Source: Tigheibacillus halophilus
Lineage (GTDB): Bacteria > Bacillota > Bacilli > Bacillales > Amphibacillaceae
DNA: 64,000 nucleotides
Reading direction: 5' to 3'
Assembly (NCBI RefSeq): GCF_042683165.1
Contig: NZ_JBHUIZ010000012.1
Coordinates: 248,001-312,000, forward strand
Shown: positions 60,407 through 64,000 of the stretch, piece after piece
Numbering within the stretch: position 1 is the first letter of the stretch
Layout of the letters: the number at the start of each line of letters is the position of its first letter
Position numbers and translations under genes: made by a program
Notes under the pieces: model-generated
What the model was told of the DNA's origin: nothing
Seen by the model: only the letters and a program-made list of their open reading frames with translations
Databases searched by the model: none

Positions 60407-61617
60407 TATTTCTCCCCCTCTAAATATGTTTTGACAGAAGCGACATCTTTATCTCCCCGGCCGGATAAGCAGATGACTATGGATTCGTCTTGATGCATTT
60501 CTTTTGCCAGCTTGCATGCATATGCTACTGCGTGGGCACTTTCGAGCGCAGGGATGATGCCTTCTGCTTGTGAGAGTATACGAAATGCGTCAAGTGCTTC
60601 TTTATCTGTGATCGACGTATAGGTGACGCGCTTGCTATCATGAAGATGGCTATGCTCTGGCCCGACACCTGGATAATCAAGACCAGCCGAAATGGATACG
60701 GCTTCCTGAATCTGCCCATGTCGATCTTGCAGCAAGTGGGTCATCGTACCATGAAGCACGCCGACAGAGCCACCGGTCAATGCAGCAGCATGATGTCCGC
60801 TTTCAATGCTTTCTCCTCCTGCTTCCACGCCATACAGCCTTACATCTGTATCTTCAATAAATGGATGAAACATACCAATTGCATTGCTGCCGCCGCCTAC
60901 ACATGCTATGACAGCATCAGGCAGTTTGTTTTGCTGCTTTAGGAATTGTCTTCTCGTTTCCTTACCGATGACAGACTGGAAGTCACGGACAATTTTTGGA
61001 AAAGGATGCGGCCCGACAACAGAGCCTAGAATGTAATGGGTGTCGTCTATATGGCTGGTCCAGTATCTTAACGCTTCGTTTACAGCATCCTTCAATGTCC
61101 CGCCTCCTTGAGCGACTCCGGCAACTTTTGCGCCGAGCAGTTCCATACGAAATACATTCAGCTCCTGCCGCTTCATATCTTCTTCTCCCATGAAAATGAT
61201 ACAGTCCAGTCCGAACAAGGCGCAAACTGTAGCGGTAGCTACGCCATGCTGGCCGGCGCCGGTTTCGGCAACGATTTTTTTCTTGCCCATTCTCATCGCC
61301 AGCATGGCCTGCCCAATCGTGTTATTGATTTTGTGGGCACCTGTATGATTCAAATCTTCTCTTTTTAAATAGATTTCAGGTCCACCAAGCTGTTTGGAGA
61401 GATTTTTAGCATGATAAAGGGGCGTTTCCCGACCGACGTAATGGTCTAAGTAGCCCTGCAGCTCTTTGGTGAAATTTACGTCGTGGATAGCTTCCTGATA
61501 GGCTTTCTCCAAATCTATCAGAGCGGGCATCAATAATTCTGGAACAAATCTTCCGCCAAATTTCCCATATCTCCCAGCCGTGTCTGGCTCACTGTACTTC
61601 GTTTTCATTTCTGTCAT
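60406..61617 (-). CDS. trpB: Tryptophan synthase beta chain
   Basis: 403 residues, PLP enzyme joining indole and serine. Schiff-base Lys96 in LNHTGAHKINNTIGQ, phosphate loop GGGSNAIG, and the N-terminal GRYGKFGGRFVPE are typical of TrpB1. The ATG at 61617 has AAAGGATG upstream; it overlaps trpF by 29 bases. An ATG at 61605 would also fit. Confidence 0.97.
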   Translation of the reverse strand: MTEMKTKYSEPDTAGRYGKFGGRFVPELLMPALIDLEKAYQEAIHDVNFTKELQGYLDHYVGRETPLYHAKNLSKQLGGPEIYLKREDLNHTGAHKINNTIGQAMLAMRMGKKKIVAETGAGQHGVATATVCALFGLDCIIFMGEEDMKRQELNVFRMELLGAKVAGVAQGGGTLKDAVNEALRYWTSHIDDTHYILGSVVGPHPFPKIVRDFQSVIGKETRRQFLKQQNKLPDAVIACVGGGSNAIGMFHPFIEDTDVRLYGVEAGGESIESGHHAAALTGGSVGVLHGTMTHLLQDRHGQIQEAVSISAGLDYPGVGPEHSHLHDSKRVTYTSITDKEALDAFRILSQAEGIIPALESAHAVAYACKLAKEMHQDESIVICLSGRGDKDVASVKTYLEGEK

Positions 61618-62221
61618 GTTTTTTCATCCTTTCCATTTTGGCCTTCATTATAAATCGTTGTATCTTATTGCTGTCTTTTTCCCCAAATGTCTCCACGCCG
61701 CTTGATACATCAACTCCGAACGGGCGGACAAGACGGATTGCTCTTTGTACATTTTCCGGGGTCAGTCCCCCAGCAAGAAAGAAGGGGGGAAGTTCCTGAT
61801 GAAAGGTTTTGAATTGCCGCCAGTCAAATGCTTCTCCTGTTCCACCGCCACTTGGATGGTCGAGCAGTATATAGTCGCAAGGATACTGCTTAATCTCTGC
61901 CAGCTTGTCAGCATCAGCCGAAAAAGCTTTGATCACAGGAAAAGATAGCTGGGCAGCTACGTCCGGTGATTCATTTCCATGCAGTTGGATATAATCGAGA
62001 CCAGCCAGTGCTGCCATGCTTTCCATATGACTAATGGATTCATTGACGAACACACCAACGCTTTTGACATGTTCCGGTATGGTGTCGATAATCACACGTG
62101 CCTTTTCCGGGGCGATGTACCGTTTACTGTCCGCGAAGATGAAGCCAAGCAGGTCTGCTCCTTGCTGTATGGCGGTCTGTGCTGCTTCCAGTGTTTGGAT
62201 GCCGCATATTTTAACGAACAT
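61589..62221 (-). CDS. trpF: Phosphoribosylanthranilate isomerase
   Basis: 210 residues, TIM barrel. N-terminal VKICGIQTLEAA with catalytic Cys, then LLGFIFADSKRYI, YIQLHGNE, LLDHPSGGGTGEAFDW (catalytic Asp) and FLAGGLTPENVQ. Starts within the last codons of trpC (11-base overlap) with GGACGGAG as ribosome site. Its C-terminal tail (MERMKKHDRNENEVQ) is encoded in the trpB overlap. Confidence 0.96.
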   Translation of the reverse strand: MFVKICGIQTLEAAQTAIQQGADLLGFIFADSKRYIAPEKARVIIDTIPEHVKSVGVFVNESISHMESMAALAGLDYIQLHGNESPDVAAQLSFPVIKAFSADADKLAEIKQYPCDYILLDHPSGGGTGEAFDWRQFKTFHQELPPFFLAGGLTPENVQRAIRLVRPFGVDVSSGVETFGEKDSNKIQRFIMKAKMERMKKHDRNENEVQ

Positions 62222-63014
62222 GCTCCGTCCCCTCCGCTTTCAAAGCGATTTGGAAATCTGCAAAAGTTGCTGCAAGATTTTTTGCACGGACAAAGGATTC
62301 TCCAACCAGTATGGCATTAGCACCGTAACCTGCAACGGCTTTCGCGTGATCGGCTGTCCGGATGCCGCTTTCGCTGATAATGACAGATGCCTTGCCCTTG
62401 ATATGAGGAAGGATTTTTTCAGTGACAGCAAGGTCGACACGAAAATGATGCAGATTGCGGTTATTAATTCCGATAATAGGTGCCCGCTGCTGTAGCACGA
62501 TATCCAGTTCTTCCAGCTGATGTACTTCGCAAAGTACCTCCAGACCCTGTGTTTTCGCATATTGATAAAGCGTAGTGAACTGGTCTTTTGACAGGGCTGC
62601 GGCAATAAGAAGGATAATATTGGCTCCATTTGCTTTGGCATAATCGATTTGGATCGGGTCGATAATGAAATCCTTACATAAAATCGGTAAATCCACAGCA
62701 GCGCGAATTGCCCGCAAGTCTTGCATCGATCCTTTGAAAAAAACTTGATCTGTCAAAACAGAGATGGCACCGGCACCGAAGGCTTCATACTTTTTGGCCT
62801 GTGTAACCGGATCAAGTTCTAGGTTGAGTGCCCCTTTAGAGGGGGAAGCTCGCTTGATTTCAGCAATGATATTCAGATGGCTGGAGCCTGTGAATGTATC
62901 TATGATCCGCGGGATTTGCCTATCGTTCATATGAACCGTCGTCTTCATTGGCTGTTGTTTCAGCGCGGCCACTTCTTTTCTCTTTTCCGCAAGTATTTCT
63001 TTTAAAATAGTCAT
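62211..63014 (-). CDS. trpC: Indole-3-glycerol phosphate synthase
   Basis: 267 residues, TIM barrel. IIAEIKRASPSKG is the signature with the catalytic lysine; LCKDFIIDPIQI, GINNRNLHHF and VIISESGI complete the active site. GAGGTG lies upstream of the ATG. It starts 9 bases after trpD and overlaps trpF. Confidence 0.97.
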   Translation of the reverse strand: MTILKEILAEKRKEVAALKQQPMKTTVHMNDRQIPRIIDTFTGSSHLNIIAEIKRASPSKGALNLELDPVTQAKKYEAFGAGAISVLTDQVFFKGSMQDLRAIRAAVDLPILCKDFIIDPIQIDYAKANGANIILLIAAALSKDQFTTLYQYAKTQGLEVLCEVHQLEELDIVLQQRAPIIGINNRNLHHFRVDLAVTEKILPHIKGKASVIISESGIRTADHAKAVAGYGANAILVGESFVRAKNLAATFADFQIALKAEGTEHVR

Positions 63015-63023
63015 CTTGTCACC

Positions 63024-64000
63024 TCATGAAATAGATTGATATCGATTCTTGCAGTCAATTAAAAATTGCAGTTTTTCCATCGCTGCGCCACTGGCGATGC
63101 TATCTTTTGCCAGCTGGATGCCTTCTTTGAAGGAAGTTGCTTTACCATTGGCAAACAGTGCGATTCCGGCATTGAAAACTACTGTATCAAGACAGGGACC
63201 AGGATTGCCATGCAGTACATCCAGCAGAATCCGGGCATTTTGCCTGGCACTGCCGCCTTTGATTTGTTCGTTTTCATATACAGGCAGGCCCACTTCATGT
63301 GGATGAAGCGTAAAAGAGTGTACCTTGCCATTTTCCAGCAGGCAAAGATGGTTTGTTCCCGCAAGAGAAGCCTCATCCATATGACCCGCCCCATTGATGA
63401 CGATGGCTCGTTTTCTGCCCAATTTTTGCAGCGTTTCCGCCATCATTTCCAACATATCCCGACGGTATATCCCCATCAATTGGGTGGATAAATGCATCGG
63501 GTTGGTCAAAGGCCCCATAAGATTGAAAATCGTCGGAATACCGAGCTCTTTTCTCACCCTGGTGATTTGTCCAAGCTTTTGATGGACATGGGGTGCATAC
63601 AAAAAAGCGATATTATTTTTCTCCAGTATTTCTTCAGTCTGTCCCGCTGCTAAATCCAATGGAACGCCTAACTCCTCCAATACGTCTGCACTGCCGGTTT
63701 TACTGGAAATGCTCCGATTGCCATGTTTGGCGACTTTCACACCGGAACCCGCCAACACGAATGCGGCTGCAGTGCTGATATTGAAGCTTTGGGATTGATC
63801 TCCGCCGGTTCCGCAATTATCCATCATGTTGCTTGATAAGATATTTGGTTGGCTGGCATGTTCCCGGATAGCTTCTGCCATTCCCGCAATTTCTTCAGGT
63901 GTTTCACCCTTCTTGCCAAGAGCAATCATGAAGGCGGCAATTTGGCTGTCGGAAACACTTCCCGCAAAGATATTGGATATAGCCTCATTCATTTCATGTT
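63024..64000 (-). CDS. trpD: Anthranilate phosphoribosyltransferase, 5' end beyond window
   Basis: At least 325 residues are visible; the frame stays open to the window edge and the usual first 15 or so residues are missing. The protein includes FMIALGKKGETPEEIAG, the PRPP-binding DNCGTGGDQSQSFNIST, the KHGNRSISSKTGSADVLEELG block and RKELGIPTIFNLMGPLTNP. An ATG at 63992 is unlikely to be the true start. Catalyses the second step of tryptophan synthesis. First visible gene of the trp run; trpE should lie beyond. Confidence 0.95.
   Translation of the reverse strand, partial: HEMNEAISNIFAGSVSDSQIAAFMIALGKKGETPEEIAGMAEAIREHASQPNILSSNMMDNCGTGGDQSQSFNISTAAAFVLAGSGVKVAKHGNRSISSKTGSADVLEELGVPLDLAAGQTEEILEKNNIAFLYAPHVHQKLGQITRVRKELGIPTIFNLMGPLTNPMHLSTQLMGIYRRDMLEMMAETLQKLGRKRAIVINGAGHMDEASLAGTNHLCLLENGKVHSFTLHPHEVGLPVYENEQIKGGSARQNARILLDVLHGNPGPCLDTVVFNAGIALFANGKATSFKEGIQLAKDSIASGAAMEKLQFLIDCKNRYQSIS

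Noticed and set aside
1..64000. CRISPR array, phage or toxin-antitoxin module
   Set aside because: No regularly spaced repeats, cas-like genes, phage structural genes or paired small toxin/antitoxin frames with ribosome sites were seen.

Overview
The window reads as chromosome of a low-to-middle GC, endospore-forming member of the Bacillaceae. Supporting signs are strong AGGAGG-type ribosome sites, frequent TTG/GTG starts, a CotF-type coat protein, Bacillus families (YisP, YueI, YfhD, YuxK, YitT, TcaA/YvbJ-like), an ytr operon, Fur boxes of the Bacillus 7-1-7 type and FeuABC/Btr iron uptake. The exact genus is not provable by eye. No rRNA, phage, insertion sequence or CRISPR array was seen.

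Layout. 1-3300: hom-thrC-thrB on the minus strand (thrB cut by the left edge) behind one clear promoter. 3300-12450: an AI-2E-type membrane protein, an orphan CheX behind a SigD-like -10, a TcaA/YvbJ-like zinc-ribbon protein, an MFS exporter, YisP, a DUF4956/VTC-domain pair, and two small proteins of unknown role. 12450-20150: prolyl oligopeptidase, an APH-fold kinase, a PAP2-type enzyme, tRNA-Ala, a YeiH-type exporter, a POT peptide transporter and a 60-bp palindromic repeat. 20150-31650: yhdT-panF, a YuxK-like protein, acetoacetyl-CoA synthetase, the phospholipid set dedA/psd/pssA in an unusual orientation, yueI, yfhD, an LtaS-type synthase and a YitT protein. 31650-39500: a short aconitase-family protein that lacks one canonical cluster cysteine and is followed by a tiny zinc-finger protein, then a coat protein, an MBL hydrolase, a small heme-copper-oxidase-like membrane protein, and exoA-selD-mnmH. 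39500-47850: an ytr-type operon with three YtrA operators, followed by mprF; this is a cell-envelope defence block. 47850-50650: tRNA-Ser, an AT-rich MHS transporter, an apparently decayed stretch and tRNA-Thr, the only part that looks acquired. 50650-53510: oxdC with a cytosolic gamma-glutamyltransferase-like gene. 53510-59350: a Fur-controlled siderophore locus (btr, esterase, feuABC). 59636-64000: trpD-C-F-B-A on the minus strand, with trpD cut by the right edge.

How the genes work together. hom/thrC/thrB and trpDCFBA are amino-acid pathways with translationally overlapping genes. DedA, Psd, PssA, LtaS and MprF act on the membrane and wall, and the ytr ABC system probably responds to wall-active compounds. 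Btr senses ferri-siderophore, FeuABC imports it and the esterase likely opens it. SelD makes selenophosphate for MnmH, so selenium use here is visible only as selenouridine in tRNA. OxdC next to an HpxW-like amidohydrolase suggests an oxamate to oxalate to formate route. Most of the window is ordinary; the best leads are the aconitase variant, the oxdC pair, the altered ytr operon with a possible small upstream peptide, and the VTC/DUF4956 pair.
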